A DNA stretch of 64,000 bases, taken from positions 62,001 to 126,000 of the forward strand of contig NZ_FNQJ01000006.1 in NCBI RefSeq assembly GCF_900107605.1. The letters run 5' to 3'. Below the pieces are notes generated by a model. That model was given only the letters and a program-made list of their open reading frames with translations. It ran no database searches and was not told where the DNA came from. Below are positions 35,180 through 44,165 of this stretch, piece after piece; the first letter of the stretch is position 1, and every line of letters starts with the position of its first letter. Position numbers and translations under genes: made by a program. The DNA is from Acidovorax soli. Lineage in GTDB: Bacteria; Pseudomonadota; Gammaproteobacteria; Burkholderiales; Burkholderiaceae_C.

Positions 35180-36886
35180 ATGAGCAAGCAAGACACCACA
35201 CTCGGCGGTCTGCTGTCCAAGGTGGTGCGGTTTGTGCGCAACCCCACGGTCAACTGGACAGAGCTCGACTCGATCCAGGCCGATCGGGAGAGCCAGTACA
35301 GCAAGCAGATGCTCAAGGAGATGATCGAGCGCAAGCGGCGCAACGACTTCGTTCGTCGCCGCGAGTTCGATCAGCTGCGCAAACTGCGCCAGCGCGAGGT
35401 GCTGCAGGGCCATGGCGCCGAAGACCCTGCGGGTCGTCCGTCTTTCTTCCAGAGCAGCATGACTTCGCCCGACGAGCGTGCGGTCACGCTCAAGAAAATC
35501 GACGAAATCGAAGCGCAGATGTCGCAGCAGTGGTGGAAGGGCAAGCAGCATGCAGATGCGCCCACCCAGCCTTTGGATATGCAGCCCCAGGGGGATGAAA
35601 ACGCCGCCGCGCGTGCGTATGCGCCCACCAGGCCGGGCACTTTGCAGGTACCGCTGGAGGCCAAGCCCTCGGTCGCGCCCTTGTTTGCAGATGACAGCAT
35701 GGCCATTGCAGGCGCTGGCGGCACGGATGCCTCCATGCGGGCCCATGCACCTGCGGCGTCCTTCAGCCCTGCGGCGCCCGCCGCCGAACCTGAATACGCC
35801 GTCGAACCGGAGGAATTCGTGCACGAACCCGATCTAGAAGAAGCCGCCATCCGGTTTGCCAATGGCGACCATGCCGGCGCCGAGTCAGGTTTGCGGGAGG
35901 TACTCGCACAACACCAGCAGGACGACCCGCAGCAGCAACTGGAAATCTGGATGACGCTGTTTGACCTGTACCGCGCGACAGGTCAGCAGGACCGTTTTGA
36001 CACGCTGGCGATTGATTTTGCCGCGCGCTTCAACCGCTCGGCGCCGCTGTGGTTCTCGATACCCGAGCAGCTGGGGCTGGCATCTTCTGCGGCGCCCGCC
36101 GAAGCGCCGGTGGCTGCACGGCGCGATTTCAGCTGGACGGCACCTTCGACCATGGCGGTGTCGTCCGTGGCCGCGTTGCAGGCCGCGCTGGGGCGCGCCG
36201 CCTCGCCCTGGACCCTGGCCTGGGGGCGGCTGGTGGCCATCGAGGACGCGGCCGTGCCGCTGCTGGCCGACCAGTTCACGCAGTGGGCGGAGCGCAGAGG
36301 ACAGTTCGTGTTCTCCGGCGTGTCTGCGCTCAACGCGCTGCTGGAGAGCAAGACCCAATCGGGCGACCGGTCCAGCAGCCCCGAGTGGTGGCGCCTGCGC
36401 ATGGCGGCCCTGCGGCTCATGGCCAGCCCCGATGAGTTCGAACTGGTCGCACTGGATTACTGCGTGACCTATGAGGTGTCGCCCCCTTCGTGGACGGTAC
36501 CGCGCTGCAGCTACGCGGACAGCGAAAACGCAGCGGCGCATGCCGCAGAGGCTGCCGGCCACGATCTGCTGGCCCCCGAGGCCGCCGTGCCTGTGGCGCC
36601 CGAATCGACTCCGGCGGCGACGCTGAGTGGCCACATCGACGGCGATGCCACGCCACAGCTGGAGCCTTTCCAGGCGCTGATGCGGCCCGGAGAACCCCTG
36701 GTCATTGCCTGCGACCGCCTGATCCGCATCGATTTTGGCGCTGCCGGATCGGTGCTCAACTGGGCTGCCGAGCAGCAGTCCCGCGGCCATGTGGTGCAGT
36801 TCCACAATCTGCACCGCCTGGTGGCGATTTTCTTCAATGTGATTGGCGTCAACGAGCACGCCTGGGTCGTCCCGCGCAAGAACTGA
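35180..36886 (+). CDS. Large protein with C-terminal STAS-like domain, function unknown
   Basis: A 568-residue soluble protein. Residues 1-90 are highly charged (MLKEMIERKRRNDFVRRREF). A Pro/Ala-rich linker follows to about 215. Residues about 215-290 look like TPR-type helices (AAIRFANGDHAGAESGLREV, QLEIWMTLFDLYRATGQQDR). The last 70 residues (LVIACDRLIRIDFGAAGSVL, then NWAAEQQSRGHVVQFHNLHR) resemble a STAS domain as in MlaB or anti-sigma antagonists. It is 46 bases after dksA and upstream of hslVU. I cannot assign a function; a scaffold or signalling role is possible. Confidence 0.65.
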   Translation: MSKQDTTLGGLLSKVVRFVRNPTVNWTELDSIQADRESQYSKQMLKEMIERKRRNDFVRRREFDQLRKLRQREVLQGHGAEDPAGRPSFFQSSMTSPDERAVTLKKIDEIEAQMSQQWWKGKQHADAPTQPLDMQPQGDENAAARAYAPTRPGTLQVPLEAKPSVAPLFADDSMAIAGAGGTDASMRAHAPAASFSPAAPAAEPEYAVEPEEFVHEPDLEEAAIRFANGDHAGAESGLREVLAQHQQDDPQQQLEIWMTLFDLYRATGQQDRFDTLAIDFAARFNRSAPLWFSIPEQLGLASSAAPAEAPVAARRDFSWTAPSTMAVSSVAALQAALGRAASPWTLAWGRLVAIEDAAVPLLADQFTQWAERRGQFVFSGVSALNALLESKTQSGDRSSSPEWWRLRMAALRLMASPDEFELVALDYCVTYEVSPPSWTVPRCSYADSENAAAHAAEAAGHDLLAPEAAVPVAPESTPAATLSGHIDGDATPQLEPFQALMRPGEPLVIACDRLIRIDFGAAGSVLNWAAEQQSRGHVVQFHNLHRLVAIFFNVIGVNEHAWVVPRKN

Positions 36887-36958
36887 ACCGGCGCACGGGG
36901 CGATCGTGGCCGGGGCGGTGGCTTGCAAAATACCGCGTCGCCCCCAGCTGGGATGGCT

Positions 36959-37522
36959 ATGGATTCATCTCGTCAAAACCCTGTTTTTCACGGCACCACC
37001 ATCCTGAGCGTGCGCCGCCAGACACCCCAGGGCGTACAGGTCGCCATCGGCGGCGACGGCCAGGTGACTCTGGGCAATATCGTCGTCAAGGGCACGGCGC
37101 GCAAGGTGCGCAAGCTCTACCACGGCAAGGTGCTGGCGGGTTTCGCCGGCGCCACGGCAGATGCCTTCACGCTGTTCGAGCGTTTCGAGGCCAAGCTGGA
37201 GAAGCACCAGGGCCACCTCACCCGCGCCGCCATCGAGCTCACCAAGGACTGGCGCACCGACCGCGTGCTGCGCCGCCTGGAGGCCATGCTGGCTGTGGCC
37301 GACGCGAGTGCCTCGCTCATCATCACGGGCAATGGCGATGTGCTGGAGCCCGAGCAGGGCATCGTGGCGATCGGCTCGGGCGGTGCGTATGCGCATTCGG
37401 CTGCCAAGGCATTGCTGAACCACACCGACCTGTCGGCCCAGGACATCGTGAAGCGGTCGCTGGAAATCGCCGGCGAACTGTGCATCTACACCAACATGAA
37501 CCACACCATCGAGACGCTGTGA
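36959..37522 (+). CDS. hslV: ATP-dependent protease subunit HslV (ClpQ)
   Basis: A 187-residue proteasome-like peptidase. It has a 12-residue propeptide ending HG before the catalytic Thr (TTILSVRR, Thr13), cleaved to free the nucleophile. [20 protein letters not shown] and [17 protein letters not shown] match the family. ATGs at 36953 and 36959 are both possible; the second gives a conventional length. It forms the double hexamer core of HslVU and lies before hslU, separated by a family 1 repeat. Confidence 0.93.
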   Translation: MDSSRQNPVFHGTTILSVRRQTPQGVQVAIGGDGQVTLGNIVVKGTARKVRKLYHGKVLAGFAGATADAFTLFERFEAKLEKHQGHLTRAAIELTKDWRTDRVLRRLEAMLAVADASASLIITGNGDVLEPEQGIVAIGSGGAYAHSAAKALLNHTDLSAQDIVKRSLEIAGELCIYTNMNHTIETL

Positions 37523-37536
37523 CGGCGGGTGTGTGA

Positions 37537-37595
37537 TTGCTATTTTGTTTGTAGCTGTTTGCGTTTGATGGATAAGCGCGGCAGCCATTTTTGAC
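37537..37595 (+). repeat. Dispersed repeat family 1, reference copy between hslV and hslU
   Basis: TTGCTATTTTGTTTGTAGCT, GTTTGCG, GGATAAGCGC and GGCAGCCATTTTTGAC. This full-length copy serves here as the reference for the family. It ends 14 bases before the hslU ATG, so it forms most of the hslV-hslU gap; imperfect pairing suggests at most partial termination. Confidence 0.75.
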
Positions 37596-37609
37596 AGTGG
37601 ATCAGCCCT

Positions 37610-38935
37610 ATGTCGTCCATGACCCCCCAGGAAATCGTCTCTGAACTCGACCGCCACATCGTCGGCCAGGCCAGCGCCAAGCGCGCCGTGGCCATTGCGC
37701 TGCGCAACCGCTGGCGCCGCCAGCAGGTCGAAGGCAGCCTGCGCCACGAGATCACGCCCAAGAACATCCTCATGATCGGCCCCACCGGCGTGGGCAAGAC
37801 CGAGATCGCCCGGCGCCTGGCGCGCCTGGCCGACGCGCCTTTCATCAAGGTCGAGGCCACCAAGTTCACCGAGGTGGGCTATGTGGGCAAGGATGTGGAC
37901 GCCATCATCCGCGATCTGGCCGAGATGGCCGTCAAGCAGACGCGCGAGTCTGAGACGAAGAAGGTGCGGGCCCGCGCCGAGGACGCGGCCGAAGAGCGCA
38001 TCCTGGATGTGCTGATTCCGCCGGCCCGTGCCGCGACGGGCGCCGAACCGGCGGCGGACAGCACGGCGCGCCAGGTGTTTCGCAAGAAGCTGCGCGAAGG
38101 CAGCCTGGACGATAAGGAGATCGAGATCGACCTGGCCGAGAGCCGCCCCCAGGTGGAGCTCATGGGCCCGGCCGGCATGGAGGAAATGACCGAGCAGCTG
38201 CGCGGCATGTTCAGCCAGATGGGGCAGGGCAAGCGCCACACCCGCAAGCTCAGGATTGCCGAAGCGCTCAAGCTGCTCACCGAAGAAGAGGCGGGCAAGC
38301 TGGTGAATGAGGAAGAGATCCGTGCCCGCGCCATCCAGAATGCCGAGCAGAACGGCATCGTCTTCATCGACGAGATCGACAAGGTCGCGGCACGCCAGGA
38401 AACCAGCGGCGCCGATGTGTCGCGCCAGGGGGTGCAGCGCGATCTGCTGCCGCTGGTGGAAGGCACCACGGTGTCCACCAAATACGGCATGGTCAAGACG
38501 GACCACATCCTGTTCATCGCCTCCGGCGCATTCCATCTGTCCAAGCCCAGCGACCTGATTCCCGAGCTGCAGGGGCGCTTTCCGATCCGGGTGGAACTGG
38601 AATCCCTGTCGGTGCAGGACTTTGAAGCCATCCTCACGCAAACCCACGCCTCGCTGGTCAAGCAATACCAGGCGCTGCTGGCCACCGAAGGGGTGGCGCT
38701 CGACTTTCAGCCCGAGGGCATCACGCGCCTGGCACACATTGCCTTCGAGGTGAACGAGCGCACGGAAAACATCGGTGCGCGCCGCCTGTCCACCGTGATG
38801 GAGCGGCTGCTGGACGATGTCAGCTTCGACGCGGCGCGCCTGGCCGGCCAGAAGGTCACCGTGGACGCGGCCTATGTCGACACGCGGCTGCAAACCCTGA
38901 GCCAGGACGAAGACCTGTCGCGCTACATCCTCTGA
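37610..38935 (+). CDS. hslU: ATP-dependent protease ATPase subunit HslU (ClpY)
   Basis: A 441-residue AAA+ unfoldase that feeds substrates to HslV. It has [20 protein letters not shown], Walker [16 protein letters not shown], the pore loop [11 protein letters not shown], Walker [12 protein letters not shown], and the C-terminal sensor region [17 protein letters not shown] ending in RYIL, the tail that docks on HslV. Length equals E. coli HslU (443). The ATGs at 37610 and 37619 are both in frame; the first is listed. Confidence 0.96.
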   Translation: MSSMTPQEIVSELDRHIVGQASAKRAVAIALRNRWRRQQVEGSLRHEITPKNILMIGPTGVGKTEIARRLARLADAPFIKVEATKFTEVGYVGKDVDAIIRDLAEMAVKQTRESETKKVRARAEDAAEERILDVLIPPARAATGAEPAADSTARQVFRKKLREGSLDDKEIEIDLAESRPQVELMGPAGMEEMTEQLRGMFSQMGQGKRHTRKLRIAEALKLLTEEEAGKLVNEEEIRARAIQNAEQNGIVFIDEIDKVAARQETSGADVSRQGVQRDLLPLVEGTTVSTKYGMVKTDHILFIASGAFHLSKPSDLIPELQGRFPIRVELESLSVQDFEAILTQTHASLVKQYQALLATEGVALDFQPEGITRLAHIAFEVNERTENIGARRLSTVMERLLDDVSFDAARLAGQKVTVDAAYVDTRLQTLSQDEDLSRYIL

Positions 38936-39142
38936 GACGGATTCGCGCTCCCAACGAGAACTGCGTTGCCGCGCCCTGCTCTTGCTGGCGGGGCAAAACC
39001 AAATGCGTGCCCGTCCTGCCTTCAGGTATCACTTGCATAGGCAGTTCTAAGTGCTTGCTGAGCAACGGATTTTAGGGTTTCGAATCCTTCGAAAACGCTT
39101 CTAAGTCCTTGATTCCATTGCAAAAGTTTGTTGCAGGCGCCC

Positions 39143-39170
39143 TTGCATGGAATGTTTTTCCTGCTACAGT
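39143..39170 (+). promoter_or_regulatory. Promoter of the dcw cluster (Pmra)
   Basis: TTGCAT (39143-39148) and TACAGT (39165-39170) are separated by 16 bp. The pair lies about 90 bases before mraZ, and the AGTG repeats begin inside the -10, as expected of a repressed promoter. Chosen by eye. Confidence 0.55.
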
Positions 39171-39201
39171 GCAAAAAAGTGCAATTAAGTGGTGAAAAGT
39201 G
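39168..39201 (+). promoter_or_regulatory. MraZ operator: four AGTG repeats with 10 bp period
   Basis: AGTG starts at 39168, 39178, 39188 and 39198, exactly 10 bp apart, so all four face the same side of the helix. MraZ, a ring-shaped AbrB-fold protein, is known to bind short direct repeats at 10 bp spacing before its own gene (TGGG-type in E. coli). The repeats overlap and follow the -10 box. Confidence 0.8.
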
Positions 39202-39258
39202 CCTTGAAACGCCAGTTCTGGGTTCAAGGGTTCATCGTCCTGCTAGGGGAATCGTTCC

Positions 39259-39687
39259 GTGTTTCAAGGTGCCTCGTCGCTGAGTCTCGATGCGAAAGGT
39301 CGGCTGTCCGTGCCGACCCGGCATCGTGACGTCCTGAGCGCGACCGCGGCCGGCCAACTCACGATCACCAAGCACCCCCACGGCTGCCTCATGGTGTTTC
39401 CCCGTCCCGAATGGGAGAAGTTCCGCGAGCGCATCGGCCAGCTGCCGATGTCTGCCCAGTGGTGGAAGCGCATCTTCCTGGGCAATGCGATGGATGTGGA
39501 AATGGATGCCACCGGCCGGGTGCTGGTGTCGCCCGAGCTGCGCGAGGCGGCCGGCATCGCCAAGGACGCCATCCTGCTGGGCATGGGCAACCATTTCGAA
39601 CTGTGGGACAAGGCCACCTACGACGCGCAGGAAGCGCAGGCCATGCAGGGCGAAATGCCCGATGTGTTCAAGGATTTCTCTTTCTAA
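39259..39687 (+). CDS. mraZ: Transcriptional regulator MraZ
   Basis: A 142-residue protein with two AbrB-like repeats: [18 protein letters not shown] (residues 9-26) and [20 protein letters not shown] (about residues 80-99), each with the DxxGR motif. It represses the dcw operon by binding direct repeats near the promoter. The start codon is GTG at 39259, preceded by AGGGGA. It is the first gene of the cluster, and rsmH begins eight bases after its stop. Confidence 0.95.
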   Translation: MFQGASSLSLDAKGRLSVPTRHRDVLSATAAGQLTITKHPHGCLMVFPRPEWEKFRERIGQLPMSAQWWKRIFLGNAMDVEMDATGRVLVSPELREAAGIAKDAILLGMGNHFELWDKATYDAQEAQAMQGEMPDVFKDFSF

Positions 39688-39695
39688 GGCCCGTG

Positions 39696-40625
39696 GTGAC
39701 CCCTGATTTGCAACACACCACGGTCCTGCTCGATGAAGCGGTGGACGCGCTGCTGGGTGGCGCGGGCCCCGAGCCTGCCGGCACCTGGGTCGACGCCACC
39801 TTTGGTCGCGGGGGGCATTCGCGGCACATCCTGCTGCGGCTGGGGCCGCAAGGGCGTCTTGTGGCGTTCGACAAGGACCCGCAAGCCATCCAGGAGGCAA
39901 CGCGCATCACTGATGCGCGTTTTTCCATTCGGCATGAAGGTTTTCGCCATCTGGCGGATTTGCCGCCGGGCAGTGCGGCCGGCGTGCTGATGGACCTGGG
40001 GGTGAGCTCGCCCCAGATCGACAGTCCCGAGCGGGGTTTCAGTTTCCGTTTCGATGGCCCGCTGGACATGCGCATGGACACCACGCGGGGGACCAGTGTG
40101 GCCCAGTGGCTGGCCACTGCCGAGGTGCAACAGATTGCGGAGGTGATACGTGACTACGGTGAAGAACGGTTTGCTGGCCCCATTGCAAAGGCGATTGTTG
40201 CTCGGCGCGAGGAGCGGGGGCCTCTTGCAACCACCGCCGAACTGGCCGATCTCGTGGCTGGTGCGGTCAAAACCCGCGAGTCGGGCCAGAACCCTGCAAC
40301 GCGCACATTTCAGGCTTTACGGATTTTCATCAACGCTGAACTTGAAGAGCTGCAGCAGGCGCTAGAAGCCAGCCTGTCGGTGCTCCAGCCAGGTGGGCGG
40401 CTGGTGGTGATCAGCTTTCATTCGCTCGAAGATCGCATCGTCAAGCAGTTCATCGCGCAGCATTCCAAGGAGGTGTACGACCGCCGTGCGCCGTTTGCAT
40501 CGCCCAAGGTCATGAAGCTGGTCGCGCTGGACCGCATCAAGCCCAGCGCCGCCGAAGTGGCGGCCAATCCCCGCTCGCGCAGCGCCATCATGCGCGTGGC
40601 CGAGCGCACGGAGGCGCCCGCATGA
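39696..40625 (+). CDS. rsmH: 16S rRNA m4C1402 methyltransferase RsmH (MraW)
   Basis: A 309-residue SAM methyltransferase that N4-methylates C1402 of 16S rRNA. It has [14 protein letters not shown], the SAM motif [35 protein letters not shown] with DMRMD, and the C-terminal [14 protein letters not shown] and [14 protein letters not shown]. Two GTG codons at 39693 and 39696 could start it; AAGG at 39686-39689 favours the second. The stop overlaps the ftsL start (ATGA). Confidence 0.94.
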   Translation: MTPDLQHTTVLLDEAVDALLGGAGPEPAGTWVDATFGRGGHSRHILLRLGPQGRLVAFDKDPQAIQEATRITDARFSIRHEGFRHLADLPPGSAAGVLMDLGVSSPQIDSPERGFSFRFDGPLDMRMDTTRGTSVAQWLATAEVQQIAEVIRDYGEERFAGPIAKAIVARREERGPLATTAELADLVAGAVKTRESGQNPATRTFQALRIFINAELEELQQALEASLSVLQPGGRLVVISFHSLEDRIVKQFIAQHSKEVYDRRAPFASPKVMKLVALDRIKPSAAEVAANPRSRSAIMRVAERTEAPA

Positions 40626-40921
40626 CCCGGCTCAGCCTCGTCCTGCTGGTGGCGGTGATGGCCAGCGCCCTGTATCTGGTGCACACGCAGTATGAGTCGC
40701 GCCGCCTGTTCACGCAGCTGGACCGGGCCAACTCCGAGGCGCGCCGGCTGGAGACCGAGCACCAGCGCCTGCAGGTGGAAAAACGCGCGCAGGCCACCCC
40801 CCTGCGGGTGGAGAAAATCGCGCGGGCGCAGTTGCAGATGCGCACGGCCACCCCGGCCATCACCCAGTATGTGGCCGACCCTGCCGGTGCCGCGACGACC
40901 GCTTCGGGGGTGCAGCCGTGA
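40622..40921 (+). CDS. ftsL: Cell division protein FtsL
   Basis: A 99-residue bitopic membrane protein. One membrane helix (residues 3-21, [20 protein letters not shown]) is followed by a coiled-coil periplasmic part ([20 protein letters not shown]). It joins FtsB and FtsQ to recruit FtsW-FtsI to the septum. Identification rests on size, topology and position between rsmH and ftsI. It overlaps both neighbours by four bases. Confidence 0.9.
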   Translation: MTRLSLVLLVAVMASALYLVHTQYESRRLFTQLDRANSEARRLETEHQRLQVEKRAQATPLRVEKIARAQLQMRTATPAITQYVADPAGAATTASGVQP

Positions 40922-42663
40922 GCCGCAGCGTTCTCTACACCTCCAGCCCGCTGCTGGCCAGCAAGACACCCGTGTGGCGCAGCAAGTTCATCGTGGCGAT
41001 GATTGCGCTGGGATTCGTGGGGCTGGGCGCGCGCGCGGCCTATGTGCAGGTATTCGGCAACGATTTCTTCCAGCGCCAGGGCGAGGTGCGCTTTGCGCGC
41101 ACGCTGGAGTTGCCCGCCAACCGGGGCAAGATCCTCGATCGCAACGGGCTCATCCTGGCCTCCAGCGTGCCGGCGGCCAGCATCTGGGCCATCCCCGAAG
41201 ATGTGGAGCAGGACAAGCCCGAGGTGCGCGCCAAGCTCAAGCAGCTGGCACGGCTGCTCGACATGCCTGCGTCGGAGCTGAATGCCAAGCTGGCCGACGA
41301 AGACAAGACTTTCGTCTGGATCAAGCGCCAGCTGGACTGGGAGCTGGGCCAGCAGATCGCCGCCCTCGACATCAAGGGCATCTACCAGCGCAAGGAATAC
41401 AAGCGCCAGTATCCCGAAGGCGAATCGGCCGCGCATGTGGTGGGTTTCACCAATGTGGAAGACAAGGGCCAGGAGGGCATGGAGCTGGCCTTCAACAGCG
41501 AGCTGGCCGGGCGTGCCGGCTCGCGCCGCGTGATCAAGGACCGCCTGGGCCGCGTGGTCGAAGGCGTGGGCGAAACCGTGCCACCGGTGGACGGCCGCGA
41601 CATGCAGCTGTCCATCGACAGCAAGGTGCAGTTCTTCGCCTACCAGAAGCTGCGTGACCAGGTCGCCGCGCACAAGGCCAAGGCGGGCAGCGTGGTGGTG
41701 CTCGATGCGCACACGGGCGAGCTGCTGGCGCTGGCCAACTACCCCAGCTACGTGCCCGACAAACGCCAGAACCTCACCGGCGAGCAGCTGCGCAACCGTG
41801 CGCTCACCGACGTGTTCGAGCCCGGTTCGACCATGAAACCCTTCACCATCGGGCTGGCGCTTGAATCAGGTCGCGTGCGCCCCGAGACCATCGTGGACAC
41901 GAGCCCCGGGCGCATCACCATTACGGGTTCCACCATTTCGGACACGCACAACTACGGTGTGCTCACCGTGGAAGGTGTGATCCAGAAATCCAGCAACGTT
42001 GGCACGACCAAGCTGGCCATGCAGATGCCTGCACGCGAGATGTGGGAAACCTTTTCGGCGGCCGGCTTCGGACAAAAGCCGCAGCTGCATTTTCCCGGCG
42101 CGGTCACCGGCCGTTTGCGTCCCTACAAGAGCTGGCGCCCGGTGGAGCAGGCCACCATGTCCTACGGCTACGGTCTGTCGGCCAGCCTGTTCCAGATGGC
42201 GCGCTCGTATACCGTGTTTGCCAATGGTGGCCGCGTGATTCCTGCCACCATGCTCAAGACCGACACGGCGGCGGTGGGCGTGCCCGTGTTCTCCGAGCGC
42301 ACGGCCGACCAGGTGCGCAAGATGCTGCAGATGGCCGCAGGCCCCGGCGGCACGGGGCAGAAAGCGCAGACCGTGGGCTACTCGGTGGGTGGCAAGTCGG
42401 GCACGGCGCGCAAGCAGGTCGGAAAAAACTATGCCGCCGGCAAGTACCGCGCCTGGTTCACCGGCATGGCGCCCATCGACAAGCCGCGCATCATCGTGGC
42501 CGTGATGATCGACGAGCCCAGCAATGGCCAGGTGTACGGCGGCCTCGTGGCCGCGCCGGTGTTCAGCGAGGTGGTGCAGCAGACCCTGCGCATGATGGGC
42601 GTGCAGCCGGACATGGCCGTCAAGCCGCAGATCGTCACCAACGGGGTGGAGGAGTCGCTGTGA
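40918..42663 (+). CDS. ftsI: Septal peptidoglycan transpeptidase FtsI (PBP3)
   Basis: A 581-residue class B penicillin-binding protein. A membrane anchor (about residues 22-42) is followed by the pedestal domain (EVRFARTLELPANRGKILDRN) and the transpeptidase with S304-T-M-K307, KSSNVGTTK, and K493-S-G-T496. The start is GTG at 40918 with a GTGA overlap with ftsL. It cross-links septal wall with FtsW. The stop overlaps the murE ATG by one base. Confidence 0.96.
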   Translation: MSRSVLYTSSPLLASKTPVWRSKFIVAMIALGFVGLGARAAYVQVFGNDFFQRQGEVRFARTLELPANRGKILDRNGLILASSVPAASIWAIPEDVEQDKPEVRAKLKQLARLLDMPASELNAKLADEDKTFVWIKRQLDWELGQQIAALDIKGIYQRKEYKRQYPEGESAAHVVGFTNVEDKGQEGMELAFNSELAGRAGSRRVIKDRLGRVVEGVGETVPPVDGRDMQLSIDSKVQFFAYQKLRDQVAAHKAKAGSVVVLDAHTGELLALANYPSYVPDKRQNLTGEQLRNRALTDVFEPGSTMKPFTIGLALESGRVRPETIVDTSPGRITITGSTISDTHNYGVLTVEGVIQKSSNVGTTKLAMQMPAREMWETFSAAGFGQKPQLHFPGAVTGRLRPYKSWRPVEQATMSYGYGLSASLFQMARSYTVFANGGRVIPATMLKTDTAAVGVPVFSERTADQVRKMLQMAAGPGGTGQKAQTVGYSVGGKSGTARKQVGKNYAAGKYRAWFTGMAPIDKPRIIVAVMIDEPSNGQVYGGLVAAPVFSEVVQQTLRMMGVQPDMAVKPQIVTNGVEESL

Positions 42664-44165
42664 TGCATGTGCTGACCTCTGCCCATGATGCCGTGCAATG
42701 GCTGCGCGCGCGCGTCACCGGCACCTTGCAGACCGACAGCCGCCTGGTGGTACCGGGCGATGGCTTCATTGCCTGGCCCGGAGCCGCGACCGACGGGCGT
42801 GCCCATGTGGCCGATGCCATGGTGCGGGGCGCCACGGCCTGCCTCGTGGAACAGGCCGGCGTGGAGGCGTTTGGGTTCACGGGCGACCACATGGCCGCAT
42901 TGCATGGCCTCAAGGCCGCCACGGGGCCGATCGCCGCACAGTGGTTTGGCCACCCCGCGCAGCAGCTGGCGGTGCTGGCCGTGACGGGCACCAATGGCAA
43001 GACCAGCACCGCCTGGTGGCTGGCGGATGCCTGGAATGCGCTATCGAATCAAGCGCCGCATGTGCGTGCCGGGTGTGCGCTGGTTGGCACTTTGGGCATG
43101 GGGGTTCCGCCTGGGCTCGAAGCCACGGGCATGACCACCCCCGACCCCGTGCGCCTGCAGCGCGCGTTTCGCCGGTATGCCGACCAGGGGCTGGGCGCTT
43201 GCGCCATCGAGGCGTCTTCCATCGGGCTGGCCGAGGCGCGCCTGGATGGCACGCCGATCCGCGTGGCCGTCTTCACCAATTTCACACAAGACCACCTCGA
43301 TTACCACGGCAGCATGGCCGACTACTGGCTGGCCAAGCGGGCCCTGTTCGACTGGCCCGGCCTGCAGGCCGCCGTCATCAACGTGGACGACCCCGCCGGT
43401 GTGCAACTGCACGCCGAACTCGCGGGTGGCGCGCTCGACCTGTGGAGCATTTCTGCCCAGGGCACGGCACGGCTGGTGGCGCAGGACATTGCCCTGGGTG
43501 ACCAGGGCCTGCGTTTCACGGTGGTGGAGGGGGCGCAGCGGCTGCCGCTGCAGACCCGCGTGATCGGCCACTACAACGTGCTGAACCTGCTCGGCGTGCT
43601 GGCCACGCTGCGCAGCCAGGGCGTGCCGCTGCTGGATGCCGTGCATGCCTGCACCAGCCTGCAGCCCGTGCCCGGCCGCATGCAGCGGCTGGTGGCGCCG
43701 GGGCAGCCGCTGGTGGCGGTGGATTACGCCCACACCCCCGACGCGCTGGACAAGGCCTTGCAGGCGCTGCGCCCGCTGGCGGCCGAGCGTGGCGGCCAGC
43801 TCTGGTGCGTGTTCGGCTGCGGCGGCGACCGCGATGCCGGCAAGCGCCCGCTGATGGGCGCCGTGGCCCAGCAGCATGCCGACTGGGTGGTGGTGACCAG
43901 CGACAACCCGCGCAGCGAAGCGCCGGTGGCCATCCTGCACCAGATCCTGCAGGGCACGATTGCCGGCGAAACCGTCCGCGCCGAACCGGATCGGGCGGCC
44001 GCCATTGCGCTGGCCATCGGCGAGGCCGATGCGGCCGATGTGGTGCTGATTGCCGGCAAGGGCCACGAGGATTACCAGGAAACCGCCGGCGTGCGCCGGC
44101 CGTTCGATGACATGGCGCAGGCGCGGGCAGCGCTGGCCGCCCGGGGAGCCAGCGCATGGGCATGA
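42663..44165 (+). CDS. murE: UDP-MurNAc-tripeptide synthetase MurE (meso-DAP adding)
   Basis: A 500-residue ligase adding meso-diaminopimelate to UDP-MurNAc-L-Ala-D-Glu. It has the ATP loop VTGTNGKTSTAWWLAD, YHGSMADYWLAKRALF, DYAHTPDALDKAL and the specificity motif TSDNPRSEAP (DNPR selects meso-DAP). The start at 42663 overlaps the ftsI stop as TGATG. The frame opens 600 bases earlier inside ftsI, which is shadow. A small AT-rich patch near 43040 encodes ALSNQAP after the ATP loop. The end overlaps murF by ten bases. Confidence 0.95.
   Translation: MHVLTSAHDAVQWLRARVTGTLQTDSRLVVPGDGFIAWPGAATDGRAHVADAMVRGATACLVEQAGVEAFGFTGDHMAALHGLKAATGPIAAQWFGHPAQQLAVLAVTGTNGKTSTAWWLADAWNALSNQAPHVRAGCALVGTLGMGVPPGLEATGMTTPDPVRLQRAFRRYADQGLGACAIEASSIGLAEARLDGTPIRVAVFTNFTQDHLDYHGSMADYWLAKRALFDWPGLQAAVINVDDPAGVQLHAELAGGALDLWSISAQGTARLVAQDIALGDQGLRFTVVEGAQRLPLQTRVIGHYNVLNLLGVLATLRSQGVPLLDAVHACTSLQPVPGRMQRLVAPGQPLVAVDYAHTPDALDKALQALRPLAAERGGQLWCVFGCGGDRDAGKRPLMGAVAQQHADWVVVTSDNPRSEAPVAILHQILQGTIAGETVRAEPDRAAAIALAIGEADAADVVLIAGKGHEDYQETAGVRRPFDDMAQARAALAARGASAWA

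Larger units (their letters stand above)
38936..39258 (+). other. Region between hslU and mraZ
   Basis: No gene is seen in these 323 bases. An imperfect stem (38966-38975 with 38987-38996) follows hslU but lacks a T-run. A 13-base direct repeat TTCTAAGT(G/C)CTTG occurs at 39045 and 39099. The last 120 bases are AT-rich and hold the dcw promoter and MraZ operator, listed separately. Confidence 0.6.

Noticed and set aside
38966..38996. hslU terminator
   Set aside because: The stem TTGCCGCGCC/GGCGGGGCAA is imperfect and no T-run follows on the plus strand.
43020..43065. AT dip in murE (GCGCTATCGAATCAAGCGCCG) as another family 1 copy
   Set aside because: Only two short blocks match and the spacing is wrong, so it could be chance.
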